A DNA stretch of 64,000 bases, from contig JAPLOI010000084.1 of assembly GCA_026400815.1 (NCBI GenBank), positions 60,995 through 124,994 of the forward strand, read 5' to 3'. Source of the DNA: Alphaproteobacteria bacterium (GTDB lineage: Bacteria > Pseudomonadota > Alphaproteobacteria > Acetobacterales > Acetobacteraceae). The translations under genes and the position numbers were made by a program. This document shows, one piece after another, positions 19,438 through 29,824 of this stretch (within the stretch, counting starts at the first letter, position 1; each line of letters opens with the position of its first letter). Below the pieces are notes generated by a model that had not been told where the DNA came from, ran no database searches, and saw nothing but the letters and a program-made list of their open reading frames with translations.

Positions 19438-20251
19438 TGAAGCTCCGCGCAAACCTGGCCATCGGCGGCGGGCTGACGCTGCTGTCGCTCTTCGTCGGCG
19501 TGTTCGGCCCCTGGCTGGCGCACACCCACCCGATCATGGACGCCAACCTGATGAACGCGGAGCTGCCGCCGAGCGGCGAGTTCTGGTTCGGCACGGACCA
19601 GCAGGGGCGGGATATCTTCAGCCGCGTGATGTACGGGGCGCAGATCTCGCTGACCGTGGGCATCGGCTCGCAGCTGATCAACACCGCCATCGGCACCACG
19701 CTGGGCGTGACGGCGGGCTACTGGGGCGGCTGGTGGGATGATTTCGTCAACGGCCTGACCAACCTGATGCTGGCGATCCCGTCGCTGATCTTCGCGCTGG
19801 CCATCATGGCGATCCTTGGCCCGGGGCTGACCTCGCTGATGATCGCGCTGGGGCTGACGAACTGGAGCTACACCTGCCGCATCAGCCGTGCGCAGGCGCT
19901 GGCGATCAAGAGCCAGGGTTACGTGCAGGCGGCGCGCGTGCTGGGCTATGGCGACATGCGCATCATGTTCACGCAGATCCTGCCGAACACGCTGGGGCCG
20001 ATCATCGTGATCGCGACCCTGGGCATGGGCGGCTCGATCCTGGCCGAGGCGGCGCTGTCGTTCCTCGGCCTGGGCGTTCGGCCGCCTTCGCCTTCCTGGG
20101 GCTCCATGCTGTCTGACGCGCGGGAGACGATCACCACCGCGCCGTGGCTTTCGCTGTTTCCGGGGCTGGCGATCTTCTTGACCGTGCTCGGGCTGAACCT
20201 GCTGGGCGACGGGCTGCGCGACGTGCTCGACCCGCAGTCGCGGAGCCGCAG

Positions 20252-20255
<4 letters not shown>
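19437..20255 (+). CDS. peptide ABC transporter permease (DppC-like)
   Basis: A 272-residue membrane permease, DppC/OppC type. WFGTDQQGRDIFSRVMYGAQISL is the family's conserved periplasmic-to-membrane entry, and IKSQGYVQAARVLGYGDMRIMF is the cytoplasmic EAA loop that docks with the ATPases. The N-terminal domain is short. The start ATG 19437 overlaps the preceding stop, and its own stop overlaps the following ATG. Confidence 0.92.
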
Positions 20256-21227
<972 letters not shown>

Positions 21228-21235
<8 letters not shown>

Positions 21236-22208
21236 TTCAAACCTGCTCTCCATCGAGGACCTCGCCGTTCACTTCCCGATCGGCGGCGGCATGTTCAGCA
21301 AGCCGCAGATGCTGCGGGCCGTGGATGGGGTGAACCTTTCGATCAAGCCGGGCGAGAGCCTCGGCCTGGTGGGCGAATCCGGCTGCGGCAAGTCCACGCT
21401 GGCGCTGTCCATCCTCGGCCTGGTGGACCCGACGCGCGGGCGGGTGATGCTGGATGGCAAGGCGGTGGGCAGCGAGGCCGACCGGCTGGAAGTGGCCCGC
21501 ACCGTGCAGATGGTGTTCCAGGACCCCTACGCCTCGCTCAACCCGCGCCAGACGGTGCGGCGTACTCTGGCCGCGCCGCTGCGCCTGCATGGTGTCAGCA
21601 ACGAAGGCGAAGTGGCGGACCGGGTGGCTGAGATGCTGCGCCAGGTGGGGCTGCGGCCGGACCAGGCGGACCTCTATCCGCACGAGTTCTCCGGCGGCCA
21701 GCGCCAGCGCATCGGCATCGCACGCGCGCTGATCCTGAAACCCAAGCTGGTGATCTGCGACGAGCCGGTGAGCGCGCTCGACGTTTCCATCCGCGCCCAG
21801 ATCATCAACCTGCTGCTGGAATTGCAGGCGGAGATGGGGCTCTCCTACCTCATGATCTCGCACGATCTCGGCGTGGTGGAGCACATGAGCGACCGGGTGG
21901 CGGTGATGTACCTGGGCCGCATCGTGGAGACCGGCGGCTGGCGCGAGATCTTCGAGCAGCCGCGCCACCCCTATACCCGTGCCCTGATCGCCGCGATCCC
22001 CGATCCCCTCACCCGCGGCCTGGCCCGCGAGAAGGCCCGCGGCGAAATCCCGAGCCCGCTGAACCCGCCGCCCGGCTGCACCTTCAACCCGCGCTGCCCG
22101 CACGCCACCGACCATTGCCGCAGCGCGCCGCCGGTGCTGTCGCCGGTGGACGAAGGGCATCTGGTGAGCTGCTGGCGGGCGGAAGAGTTCGCGAAGGAGC
22201 CGGCGTAG
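21228..22208 (+). CDS. peptide ABC transporter ATP-binding protein (DppF-like)
   Basis: A 326-residue partner ATPase overlapping the previous gene by 8 nt. It has Walker A GESGCGKS, Q-loop MVFQDPYASLNPRQTV, signature [15 protein letters not shown] and Walker [14 protein letters not shown], then the C-terminal CTFNPRCPHATDHCR. The DppD/DppF pair plus two permeases and one binding protein forms a complete importer. It ends the operon. Confidence 0.92.
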
Positions 22209-22262
22209 CACCGGGCCATCGCTGTATGGCACACTACGATGCCGCCGCAGCAGGAGTGGCAC

Positions 22263-22508
22263 ATGCCGCAGATCACGCTGGATGCCGAACTGGCGCAGTT
22301 CATCGAGCAGGAAGTCGCCCGCGGCCGGTTCCGCAGCGCCAGCGAAATGGTGCGCGCGGGGCTGGCACTGCTGGATGACGATGCCATGGCCCGGCGGCGA
22401 GCGGCGATCCGCACGGACCTGCAGGGCCGCGCGGCCCATGACGGCGCCTGGCTGAGCCCAGAAGAAGCGTTCGCGGATTTCGGCGCCCCCCGGGCCCGTG
22501 GAGCGTAG
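22263..22508 (+). CDS. parD: ParD-like type II antitoxin
   Basis: An 81-residue ribbon-helix-helix antitoxin: MPQITLDAELAQFIEQEVA then GRFRSASEMVRAGLALLDD, the ParD/CC2985 signature. The start at 22263 is favoured over ATG 22239 because AGGAG lies 6 nt upstream of it. The acidic C-terminal part (LSPEEAFADFGAPRA) would wrap the toxin. It overlaps the toxin gene by 11 nt, so it is co-translated and probably autoregulated. Confidence 0.88.
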   Translation: MPQITLDAELAQFIEQEVARGRFRSASEMVRAGLALLDDDAMARRRAAIRTDLQGRAAHDGAWLSPEEAFADFGAPRARGA

Positions 22509-22800
22509 GCTCCGCTTCCATCCCGATGCCAGGGCCGACCTCGCGCGGCTGCACGACTGGATCGCCCGCGAAGCCAACGAAGCGCGCGCCGCCGGCTACC
22601 TCTCCCGCATCCGGGATGCCTGCGAGGCGCTCAGCCGGTTTCCGCTGATGGGGCGGGCCGACGATGATCTGGGGCTCGGGCTTCGCGTGCTGGGCTTCGA
22701 ACGGCGCGCAGCGATCGTGTATCGCGTTGGCGAAACCACTATCGACATCCTGGCCGTGTATCACGGTGGCCGCGACATGCGGGCGCTGGGCGAACGATGA
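22498..22800 (+). CDS. parE: ParE-like toxin
   Basis: A 100-residue RelE/ParE-superfamily toxin with GTG start at 22498. LRFHPDARADLARLHDWIA, RIRDACEALSRFPLMGR and the C-terminal AAIVYRVGETTIDILAVYHGGRD are ParE hallmarks. Family members that have been tested inhibit DNA gyrase. It is paired with the ParD gene and ends 10 nt before the converging CinA-fusion gene. Confidence 0.88.
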   Translation: MERRLRFHPDARADLARLHDWIAREANEARAAGYLSRIRDACEALSRFPLMGRADDDLGLGLRVLGFERRAAIVYRVGETTIDILAVYHGGRDMRALGER

Positions 22801-22810
22801 TATCGCCGCT

Positions 22811-23962
22811 TCAAGCCTTGGCAGTTCGCGCCCGCAGCTCGGTGGACGACACATCCACCCGGAACCCCGGGATCTCGCGGAACAGGTCAGCGTAGCGCCC
22901 CGGCAGCGCCACGTCCCGCAACGTGCGCAGCCCATCGCTGCCGGTGCGGGCGGCGACGAGGAATTCGTGGCCGGCGCGGCCCATGGTTTCCAGCGCGCCG
23001 TGCATGCGGTCTTCGTCATGGCCGTAGTAGCGCGGGGCGACCAGGCGCTCGGCGGTGTCCACGCCGATGACGAAGGCGGCGCCGGGGAAGAGGCGGGATT
23101 TCTCCAGGAAGGTGGGCGCGGCGGTGAGTTCCACCGGTGCCTTCCAGGCGAATTGGGCCACGCGGCTGCGCACGACCTCGGCCGCCAAGGGGGGTTTGTC
23201 CACGTTGGTGACGGAGATCTCGTAGGCCACCGGCAGCTGGCGCATGTCCTGCACCACCTGGGCCAGGGTTTCGTGGCCGTGGTGCAGTGGGTTGAAGGAG
23301 CCGGGCAGCACCACCGGCGGCGGCGGGGCGGCGAGGGTGAGCTGGCCATCCGGCAGGGCCGTCACGCGCGGGTGTTCGCCGGCCAGCAGGCGGTCGATCG
23401 CGTCGCCGTCGGCCGGGGTGGTGGTGGCGAAGGTCTCGTCGGGGCCGAGCAGGGTGGAGGGCAACGGGGCGTCCACGCCGCAGGCCCCGGCGAGACAGAG
23501 CAGGATCATCTGGGCGGTGAGGTCTTCCTCCCCGGCCCGATCGCGCCGGCCCTTGGCCAGGGAGGCGGTGCAATGGGCGATGCCGGCGGCCGAGGCGGTG
23601 GCGACGTGGATGCGGTGCTCGCCGCGGCGCGGCCGATCACTCACCAGGGCGGCGGTGGCGCCGAGGCCGACGATGTCGCTGCCCGGCGGCAGCATCGCGG
23701 TGGCGCGCAGCCTGGCGGTGCGGGCCATCGCAGCGGCGGTGTCGGCGCTGCAGTACTGGGCCGGCGCGGCGCCGAGAAAGGCCGAAAGTGCGCTCTCGTC
23801 ATACGGCACCTGCGCCTCCACCAGCAGGCGGGAGCCGCCGGGGATGCGCAGGAGCTCGGCAATGGCACCGCTGCCGCCGCCGGTGATGGCGAGCGACGCC
23901 TTGCGGCCGCTGCCATGCATGGCGCCGATCAGGCTGCGCCAGGCGGCATCGGTAAGGGGCAT
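22811..23962 (-). CDS. CinA-like amidase fused to NMN/NaMN adenylyltransferase-like domain
   Basis: A 383-residue two-domain protein. Residues 1-~165 resemble CinA/NMN amidase (SLAITGGGSGAIAELLRIPG, QYCSADTAAAMAR). Residues ~215-383 are a nucleotidyltransferase with VVLPGSFNPLHHGHETL (HxGH at 227-230) and C-terminal VDVSSTELRAR, the SSTxxR signature of NadD-type enzymes. Known chemistry of the two families (NMN deamidation, then NaMN adenylylation) would join two consecutive pyridine-nucleotide recycling steps. Whether the CinA half is active is not certain. A separate nadD lies at 8386. Confidence 0.75.
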   Translation of the reverse strand: MPLTDAAWRSLIGAMHGSGRKASLAITGGGSGAIAELLRIPGGSRLLVEAQVPYDESALSAFLGAAPAQYCSADTAAAMARTARLRATAMLPPGSDIVGLGATAALVSDRPRRGEHRIHVATASAAGIAHCTASLAKGRRDRAGEEDLTAQMILLCLAGACGVDAPLPSTLLGPDETFATTTPADGDAIDRLLAGEHPRVTALPDGQLTLAAPPPPVVLPGSFNPLHHGHETLAQVVQDMRQLPVAYEISVTNVDKPPLAAEVVRSRVAQFAWKAPVELTAAPTFLEKSRLFPGAAFVIGVDTAERLVAPRYYGHDEDRMHGALETMGRAGHEFLVAARTGSDGLRTLRDVALPGRYADLFREIPGFRVDVSSTELRARTAKA

Positions 23963-23978
23963 CGCCGGGTTGCCGGGG

Positions 23979-25616
23979 CTACTCGGCCGCCTGGGCCACG
24001 CGCCCGGGCTCGCGGATCACGAAGCCCTCGTAGCCCTTGGCCGCCACGTCGTCGCACTTGTCGGCATAGGCATCCACGCCGCCGATATAGGGCATGAACA
24101 CGCGCGGCTTGCCGGGGATGTTGGCGCCCATGTACCAGCTATTGGCCTGGGGATAGAGCGTCTTGTGCGCCACCTTGTTCACGTGGGCCACCCAATCCGT
24201 CTCGGCCTTCCCCTTCGCCTCGATCACCGGCATGCCCTGGCCCTTGAGGTGGGAGAGGCAATCGGTGATCCATTCCACGTGCTGCTCGATCGAGACCATC
24301 ATGTTCGACAGCACGGAGGGGCTGCCGGGCCCGGTGATCATGAACAGGTTTGGGAAACCGGCTGTCATCAGGCCGAGATAGGTGAGCGGCCCGCCCTCCC
24401 ACTTGTCCTTCAGCGTCTGGCCGTCGGTGCCGCGGATGTCGATGCGGGTCATCGTGCCCGTCATCGCATCGAAGCCGGTGGCAAACACGATGTCGTCGAA
24501 CTCGGCCAGGTTGCCCTCACCCCAGGCCAGGCCGGTTTCGGTCAGGTGGGTGATGGGGGCGTTGCGGACATCCACCAGCGTGACGTTGCTGCGGTTGTAG
24601 GTCTCGAAATACTGGCTATCCACGCAGATGCGCTTGGTGCCGATCGGGTGGTTGTCGGGGCAGAGCAGCTCCGCCACCTTGGGGTCCTTCACCATTTCGC
24701 GGATCTTGGCGCGCACGAAATCGGCGGCCGTGTCGTTGGCTTCCTTTACCATGATGAGGTCGGCGAAGCTGCCCATGAAACTGGTGCCCCCGGTTTCCCA
24801 GCGCGCCTCGTAGATCTTCTGGCGTTCCTCCGGCGAGGTTTCCATGGCCAGAAGCGGCGACTGGCGGTTGAGGATGCCGGTACGGGTGCGGCGGGCTTCC
24901 TTTCGCGTCTCGGCATAGCCGGTCTTCCAGCCCTGCTCGTACTCGTCATCCATCGGCTTGTTGCGAGTGGGGATGGAGAAGTTCGGCGTGCGCTGGAACA
25001 CGGTCAGGTGCGCGGCCTGCTCGGCGATCACCGGGATGGACTGGATGGCGCTGGAGCCAGTGCCAACCACGGCCACGCGGCGGCCGGTGAAGTCGATCGG
25101 CTCATGCGGCCACCAGCCGGTGTGGAAGGTGCGGCCCTTGAAGCTCTTCAGGCCGGGGAAATCCGGGATGCGCGCGGTGGAAAGGCAGCCGGTGGCCATC
25201 ACCACGTAGCGGGCGCTGATCGCCTCGCCCTGCTCGGTGCGTGCGGTCCAGCGGCCCGTCGCCTCGTTCCACTCGCTGCCGGTGATGCGGCTGTTGAAGG
25301 TGATGCTGCGGCGCAAATCGTAGCGGTCGGCGATGTGGTTGGCATATTTCAGAAGCTCGGGCTGGCCGGCGAAGCGCTCGCTCCACTTCCATGTCTGCTG
25401 CAGTTCCTCGTCCCAGCCGAAGGAATACTGCATCGTCTCCACGTCGCAGCGCGCGCCAGGGTAGCGGTTCCAGTACCAGGTGCCGCCCACGCCGGTGGCG
25501 GCCTCATGGATATGCGCCGACAGGCCGGCCCCGCGCATGCGGTGCAGCAGGTAGAGCCCGGCATAGCCGGCGCCCACGATCAGCACATCCAATTCACGCG
25601 GCTTCGCGTCGGCCAT
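23979..25616 (-). CDS. FAD-dependent Baeyer-Villiger-type monooxygenase
   Basis: A 545-residue flavoprotein. The FAD Rossmann motif is VLIVGAGYAGLYLLHRM (residues 11-27) and the NADPH motif is VAVVGTGSSAIQSIP. The fingerprint FxGxxxHxxxWP is intact as FKGRTFHTGWWP, which marks the class I Baeyer-Villiger monooxygenases (ketones to esters or lactones). Length matches cyclohexanone/phenylacetone monooxygenases. Start MADAKPRELD at 25616. The substrate is unknown and no pathway genes are adjacent. Confidence 0.9.
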   Translation of the reverse strand: MADAKPRELDVLIVGAGYAGLYLLHRMRGAGLSAHIHEAATGVGGTWYWNRYPGARCDVETMQYSFGWDEELQQTWKWSERFAGQPELLKYANHIADRYDLRRSITFNSRITGSEWNEATGRWTARTEQGEAISARYVVMATGCLSTARIPDFPGLKSFKGRTFHTGWWPHEPIDFTGRRVAVVGTGSSAIQSIPVIAEQAAHLTVFQRTPNFSIPTRNKPMDDEYEQGWKTGYAETRKEARRTRTGILNRQSPLLAMETSPEERQKIYEARWETGGTSFMGSFADLIMVKEANDTAADFVRAKIREMVKDPKVAELLCPDNHPIGTKRICVDSQYFETYNRSNVTLVDVRNAPITHLTETGLAWGEGNLAEFDDIVFATGFDAMTGTMTRIDIRGTDGQTLKDKWEGGPLTYLGLMTAGFPNLFMITGPGSPSVLSNMMVSIEQHVEWITDCLSHLKGQGMPVIEAKGKAETDWVAHVNKVAHKTLYPQANSWYMGANIPGKPRVFMPYIGGVDAYADKCDDVAAKGYEGFVIREPGRVAQAAE

Positions 25617-25704
25617 GGTCGTTCGTCTCCGCAGTCGTCTTGTGATTTGTTGACATTGCGCGCGATGGGGGGGTTCCGTGTCAAGTGACGAAGCGGGGCA
25701 GACC

Positions 25705-26703
25705 ATGGCGGCATACGGGCGAACGGCGGCGGGCGAGGCGGTGGAAATCCACCGGATCGGCCCAAGGGACGGGAACGCCGGCGTGGAGGCCGGCATCATC
25801 ACCTGGGGCGCGCGCATCGCCTCCCTGACCGTGCCCGCGCCAGGCGGACGACGCCAGGTGCTGCTCACCCGCGGCGACATGGCCGGGTGGGAGGCGGATC
25901 GCTCCTATCTCGGCGCCACCGTTGGCCGCTTCGCCGGGCGGATTGAGGGCGCGCGCTTCACGCTGGACGGCACCGAGCATCGCCTGCCCGCCAATGACGG
26001 CACCGCCTGCCTGCACGGCGGCAGCCCCGGCTTCGAACGCGCGATCTGGACCGCCGAGCCCGACGGCGACGGCGTGGTGATGCGCCACATCAGCCCGGAC
26101 GGGGACCAGGGCTTTCCCGGCCAGCTCGACATCTCCGTGCGCTTTTCCATCCGCGACGGCGTGGCACTGGTGCTGGAATACGAGGCCCGCACTACGGCCC
26201 CCACTGTGCTGAACCTCAGCAACCACGCCTACTTCAACCTGGCCGGCGGCGGGGATGTGCTGAGGCACGAGCTGACCATTGCCTCCGAAGCCTATGTTCC
26301 CGTCGGCCCCGGCCTGATCCAGAACGGCCCGCCCCAAGCCGTTTCCGGCACGCCGTTCGACTTCCGCAGCCCGCGCCGCATCGGGGCGCGGATCGCCGAG
26401 GCGGATGCCCAGTTGCGCATCGCCGGCGGCTACGACCATACCTACCTGCTCTCCCCCGGCCCGGCGCTCGCCCCGCGCTGGGTGGCGCGCGTGGAAGCAG
26501 ACGGGCTGGCGATGGACGTGCATACGGACCAGCCGGCGATCCAGCTCTATACGGGGAACTTCCTGGACAGCCAGAAACATGCGGCGCTGTGCCTGGAGAC
26601 GCAGCACGTGCCGAATGCGCCCAATCGGCCGGAATTCGCCTCTACCGTGCTGCGGCCGGGGCAGGTGTTTCGGAGCACCACGGCCTATAGGTTCTCAGGG
26701 TAA
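25705..26703 (+). CDS. galM: aldose 1-epimerase
   Basis: A 332-residue mutarotase that interconverts alpha and beta anomers of aldoses. LGATVGRFAGRI, LHGGSPGFERAIW, catalytic-His segment NLSNHAYFNLAG and the catalytic Glu in LCLETQHVPNAPN are all present. The ATG at 25705 is chosen; a GTG at 25678 would add nine residues. It converges on ccoS across repeat copy B. Confidence 0.9.
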   Translation: MAAYGRTAAGEAVEIHRIGPRDGNAGVEAGIITWGARIASLTVPAPGGRRQVLLTRGDMAGWEADRSYLGATVGRFAGRIEGARFTLDGTEHRLPANDGTACLHGGSPGFERAIWTAEPDGDGVVMRHISPDGDQGFPGQLDISVRFSIRDGVALVLEYEARTTAPTVLNLSNHAYFNLAGGGDVLRHELTIASEAYVPVGPGLIQNGPPQAVSGTPFDFRSPRRIGARIAEADAQLRIAGGYDHTYLLSPGPALAPRWVARVEADGLAMDVHTDQPAIQLYTGNFLDSQKHAALCLETQHVPNAPNRPEFASTVLRPGQVFRSTTAYRFSG

Positions 26704-26709
26704 GGAAGC

Positions 26710-26819
26710 CTTCTTTTTGTGAACAAAAAGAAGCAAAAAAACTTCATTTTCTTGCGCTCGCTCCAGGGCGATCAGCGGAGGTATCAAAAGTTTTTTGGTT
26801 CTTTTTTTCAAAAAAGAAC
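26710..26819 (+). repeat. composite palindromic repeat, copy B
   Basis: Hairpin CTTCTTTTTGT/ACAAAAAGAAG (26710-26720, 26723-26733) and hairpin GTTCTTTTTT/AAAAAAGAAC (26798-26807, 26810-26819), same orientation as copy A, with the inner arms CAAAAAAACTT and AAAAGTTTTTTG. It fills the gap between the converging galM and ccoS genes, so it can serve as a bidirectional terminator. Confidence 0.85.
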
Positions 26820-26823
26820 GCGC

Positions 26824-26970
26824 TTACTTCCTATCGTCGTCAAACAAGATCCGCTGCGCCGCGCCGTCCATATCGTCGTATTGCCCGTTGCGGCTCGCCC
26901 ACAGGAACAGGGCCAGCCCTCCGCCACCGAGGAACACGCTGAGCGCGATCAGCCAGAGCAGAGGGGTCAT
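26824..26970 (-). CDS. ccoS: cbb3-type cytochrome oxidase assembly protein CcoS
   Basis: A 48-residue single-pass membrane protein, MTPLLWLIALSVFLGGGGLA followed by LFLWASRNGQYDDMDGAAQR. The GQYDD(M/L)xxxAxRIL motif is the CcoS signature. It is needed to insert heme and copper into CcoN. Start ATG overlaps the ccoI stop by 4 nt. Last gene of the cco operon. Confidence 0.92.
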   Translation of the reverse strand: MTPLLWLIALSVFLGGGGLALFLWASRNGQYDDMDGAAQRILFDDDRK

Positions 26971-29324
26971 CGGGCCTGTCTCCGAAGGCGGAAGCTGTTG
27001 CCGATGACCAGCAGCGAGGAGGTGGACATGGCGAGTGCCGCCAGCCAGGGCGTCACGTAGCCTGCCACGGCCACCGGCACCATCAGCAGGTTGTAGGCGA
27101 GCGAGAGGGCGATGTTCTCCTGGCATAGCCGCTTCATGCGCCGGGCGGTGCGGATGGCATCGGCCACCGGGGCGAGGGAAGCGCCCTGGAACACCACGTC
27201 CGCCGCGTTCTGGCTGATTTCGGCGGCGGTAGAGGGCGAGATGGACACATGGGCGGCGGCCAGGCACGGCCCGTCATTCAGCCCGTCGCCCACCATCAGC
27301 ACGCGCTTGCCGGACGCGCGCAGCGCCTCGATGGCGGCGACCTTGTCCACCGGCGAGCAGCCGGCGCGCCAGGTGAGGATGCCGGCGCGGGCGGCAGCAT
27401 GGGCCACGGCGGCCTCGCGGTCGCCGGAGAGCAGTTGCACCTCCAGCCCAAGGCCGCGCAGGGCGGCGATCGTCTCGGCCGCCTCGGGCCGCAGCGCCTC
27501 GGCGAAGTCGAACCGCGCCACGGGCGCACCGGGGCGGGCGAGGTAGAGCGCCGGCGTGGTGGCGGTGGCCTCCACGCCCACGAAGGCAGCGGAGCCCAGC
27601 CGGATATCGCCGCAGGCCAGCCCGGCGCCCACCACCTCCGCCACCCCCTCGGCGGGCACGACAGGCCCCGCCGCCGCAGCGAGCGCCCTCGACAGCGGAT
27701 GGCGGCTGGTGGCGGCCAGCGTGGCGGCCAGCTTCAGCGCGTCGGGATCATGCGTGGAGACCAGCTTCAACGCGGGGTCGGTCAATGTGCCGGTCTTGTC
27801 GAACACCACGATGTCGGCCTCGGCCAGGCGCTCCAGGGCCGTTGGCGACTTCACCAGCACACCGCGGCGGAACAGCCGGCCGGTGCCGATCACCTGCACC
27901 GCGGGCACGGCCAAGGCGAGCGCGCAGGGGCAGGTAATGATCAACACAGAGGCGGCGATCAGCAGCGCATCGGCCACCCCCATGCCCTGCACGCCCCACC
28001 AGAACAGGAAGGTCAGCAGCGCGGCCAGGTGCACCACCGGGGCGTAGTGCCGCGCCACGCGGTCGGCGAACATCACGAAGCGGCCGCGCTTAGCCTCGGC
28101 GGCATCCATCAGCCGCACGCATTCGGCCAATAGCGTGGCGCCGCCGGCGGCGGTGGCGCGCACGGTGATCGGCGCACCCAGGTTCAGCGTGCCGGCGAAT
28201 ACGCGCGTGCCGGCGGTGGCGGAAACCGGCAGACTCTCGCCGGTGACGAGCGCGGTATCCAGCGTGGTTTCGCCCTGCACCACCTCGCCATCCACGCCGA
28301 TGCGTTCGCCGGGCGCCACCAGGATGCGCGCGCCGGCGGGCACGGCGGCGGCATCGCGCCGGGCCACGGTGCCGTCCGGCTCCAGCATGGCCACGTCGGT
28401 CTGCTGCAAGGCGATCAGCTGTTCGGCGGCGGCGCGGGCATGGGCGCGGGCGTAGTGGTCCAGGACGCGGCCGATCAGCAGGAAGAACAGCAGCGAGACG
28501 GCGCCGTCGAAATAGGCGTGCTCGGCGTGGTTGATCGTTTGCACCAGGCTCATGCCGGTCACGAGCGTCACGCCCACGCTGATAGGCACATCCATGTTGG
28601 TGCGGCCCTGGCGCAGCGCGCCCCAGCCGGAGCGCCAGAACGGCCGCACGGCATAGATGATCGCCGGCATGGCGATGGCCGCACTCACCCAATGCATCAG
28701 TGCGCGCGTGGCCGGCCCCATGTCGGAGAACAGGCCGACCCAGATCGCCATCGCCGGCAGCATCACGTTGGCCGCCGCGAAACCGGCCACTGCCAGGGCG
28801 CGCAGCAACTCGCGCCCGGTGCGATCCTGGGCTGCGGAGAGGCAGGCGGGATCGAACGGCACCAGCCGGTAGCCCAGCTGTTCGATGCGGCCGACCAGCG
28901 ACGCGGCGTCATCGACCGTTCCGTGCCAGGAAAGCTTCAGGCGGCGTGTGGTCATGTTCACCCGCGCGCCGGCCACGCGCGGGTCGCGCGCGAGCACGGA
29001 TTCGATCAGCCACACGCAGGCGCCGCATTGCAGGCCATCTACGGCCAGGGTCAGCTCGTGGCTGCCATCCTGTGCGGTGCGCACGTGGCGGGCGAGGTCG
29101 GTGCGTGGCTCCGTGTTCGGTTGCAGCCGGCGGGCCAGCGTGTCGCGCACCACGTCGCGATAGTAGGTGCCCAGGCCCAGCTGCTGGATCGTCTCGAACG
29201 CCGCGCCGCATCCGGCGCAACAGAAGCGCTGGCCCGCGGCCGCCGCGCCGCCGCAATGGGCGCAGGTGGAAGTGGCCGCGCGCGTGGCCCCGGCAGGCGC
29301 GTCGGCCAGCGCCGCGCCGCTCAC
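26967..29324 (-). CDS. ccoI: copper-transporting P-type ATPase CcoI/FixI
   Basis: A 785-residue P1B-ATPase that supplies copper for cbb3 oxidase assembly. It has an N-terminal Cys cluster (CAHC at 21-24, CCAGC at 35-39), a heavy-metal domain with C100GAC103, the transmembrane CPC motif (TCPCALALAVP), phosphorylation site FDKTGTLTDP and hinge MVGDGLNDGP. The N-terminal zinc-ribbon-like cluster is typical for FixI. It overlaps ccoS and ccoH by 4 nt each. Confidence 0.95.
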   Translation of the reverse strand: MSGAALADAPAGATRAATSTCAHCGGAAAAGQRFCCAGCGAAFETIQQLGLGTYYRDVVRDTLARRLQPNTEPRTDLARHVRTAQDGSHELTLAVDGLQCGACVWLIESVLARDPRVAGARVNMTTRRLKLSWHGTVDDAASLVGRIEQLGYRLVPFDPACLSAAQDRTGRELLRALAVAGFAAANVMLPAMAIWVGLFSDMGPATRALMHWVSAAIAMPAIIYAVRPFWRSGWGALRQGRTNMDVPISVGVTLVTGMSLVQTINHAEHAYFDGAVSLLFFLLIGRVLDHYARAHARAAAEQLIALQQTDVAMLEPDGTVARRDAAAVPAGARILVAPGERIGVDGEVVQGETTLDTALVTGESLPVSATAGTRVFAGTLNLGAPITVRATAAGGATLLAECVRLMDAAEAKRGRFVMFADRVARHYAPVVHLAALLTFLFWWGVQGMGVADALLIAASVLIITCPCALALAVPAVQVIGTGRLFRRGVLVKSPTALERLAEADIVVFDKTGTLTDPALKLVSTHDPDALKLAATLAATSRHPLSRALAAAAGPVVPAEGVAEVVGAGLACGDIRLGSAAFVGVEATATTPALYLARPGAPVARFDFAEALRPEAAETIAALRGLGLEVQLLSGDREAAVAHAAARAGILTWRAGCSPVDKVAAIEALRASGKRVLMVGDGLNDGPCLAAAHVSISPSTAAEISQNAADVVFQGASLAPVADAIRTARRMKRLCQENIALSLAYNLLMVPVAVAGYVTPWLAALAMSTSSLLVIGNSFRLRRQAR

Positions 29325-29812
29325 GGCACCACCACCCGGCGGGTATGGCGGAAGGTGCGGCCTTCATGTTTCGCCACGAAGGTGATGTCCCACTGGCCCT
29401 GGCCGGGCAGCACGATGTCGCTGCGGAACCCGCCCGCGCCATCTTCCGCCATGCCGAGCTGCAGCGGGGCCGCCTCGCCCACCGGGCGCATCGCCACCGC
29501 GCTCAGCACAGCCCCGGGCAGCGCTGCACCGCCCTGCCCCGCCAGCTTCGCTTCCACCCGGCCGCCGCGCAGCGATATGTCCAGCGACCAGCCGAGCCCC
29601 ACCTGGCGCTTCGCCTCCGCCTGGATGGCGCCATAGGCGTTGGAAGTGGCAAAGCTGCCCTGCACCGCCAACCCCGGCGCGCTGCGATACGCCAGCACCG
29701 CCATGGTGATGTTCACCGCCACCACCAGGCCAAGCCCGGCTGTCACCATGAAGGGGAAGAACCGCCACAGGCTGCGCGGCATGGGCTGCGAGGCTGCGAT
29801 CTGCTGTGCCAT
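29321..29812 (-). CDS. ccoH: FixH/CcoH family protein
   Basis: A 163-residue protein with one N-terminal transmembrane helix (FFPFMVTAGLGLVVAVNITMA) and a periplasmic beta domain (YRSAPGLAVQGSFATSNAYG ... GQWDITFVAKHEGRTFRHTRR). This is the FixH layout. It acts in cbb3 assembly with CcoG and CcoI; its exact role is not settled. It sits between ccoG and ccoI as usual. Confidence 0.92.
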   Translation of the reverse strand: MAQQIAASQPMPRSLWRFFPFMVTAGLGLVVAVNITMAVLAYRSAPGLAVQGSFATSNAYGAIQAEAKRQVGLGWSLDISLRGGRVEAKLAGQGGAALPGAVLSAVAMRPVGEAAPLQLGMAEDGAGGFRSDIVLPGQGQWDITFVAKHEGRTFRHTRRVVVP

Positions 29813-29824
29813 GTCCGTTTCCCC

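Noticed and set aside
23244..25688. Long plus-strand open frame over the monooxygenase
   Set aside because: Antisense shadow of the Baeyer-Villiger-type enzyme.
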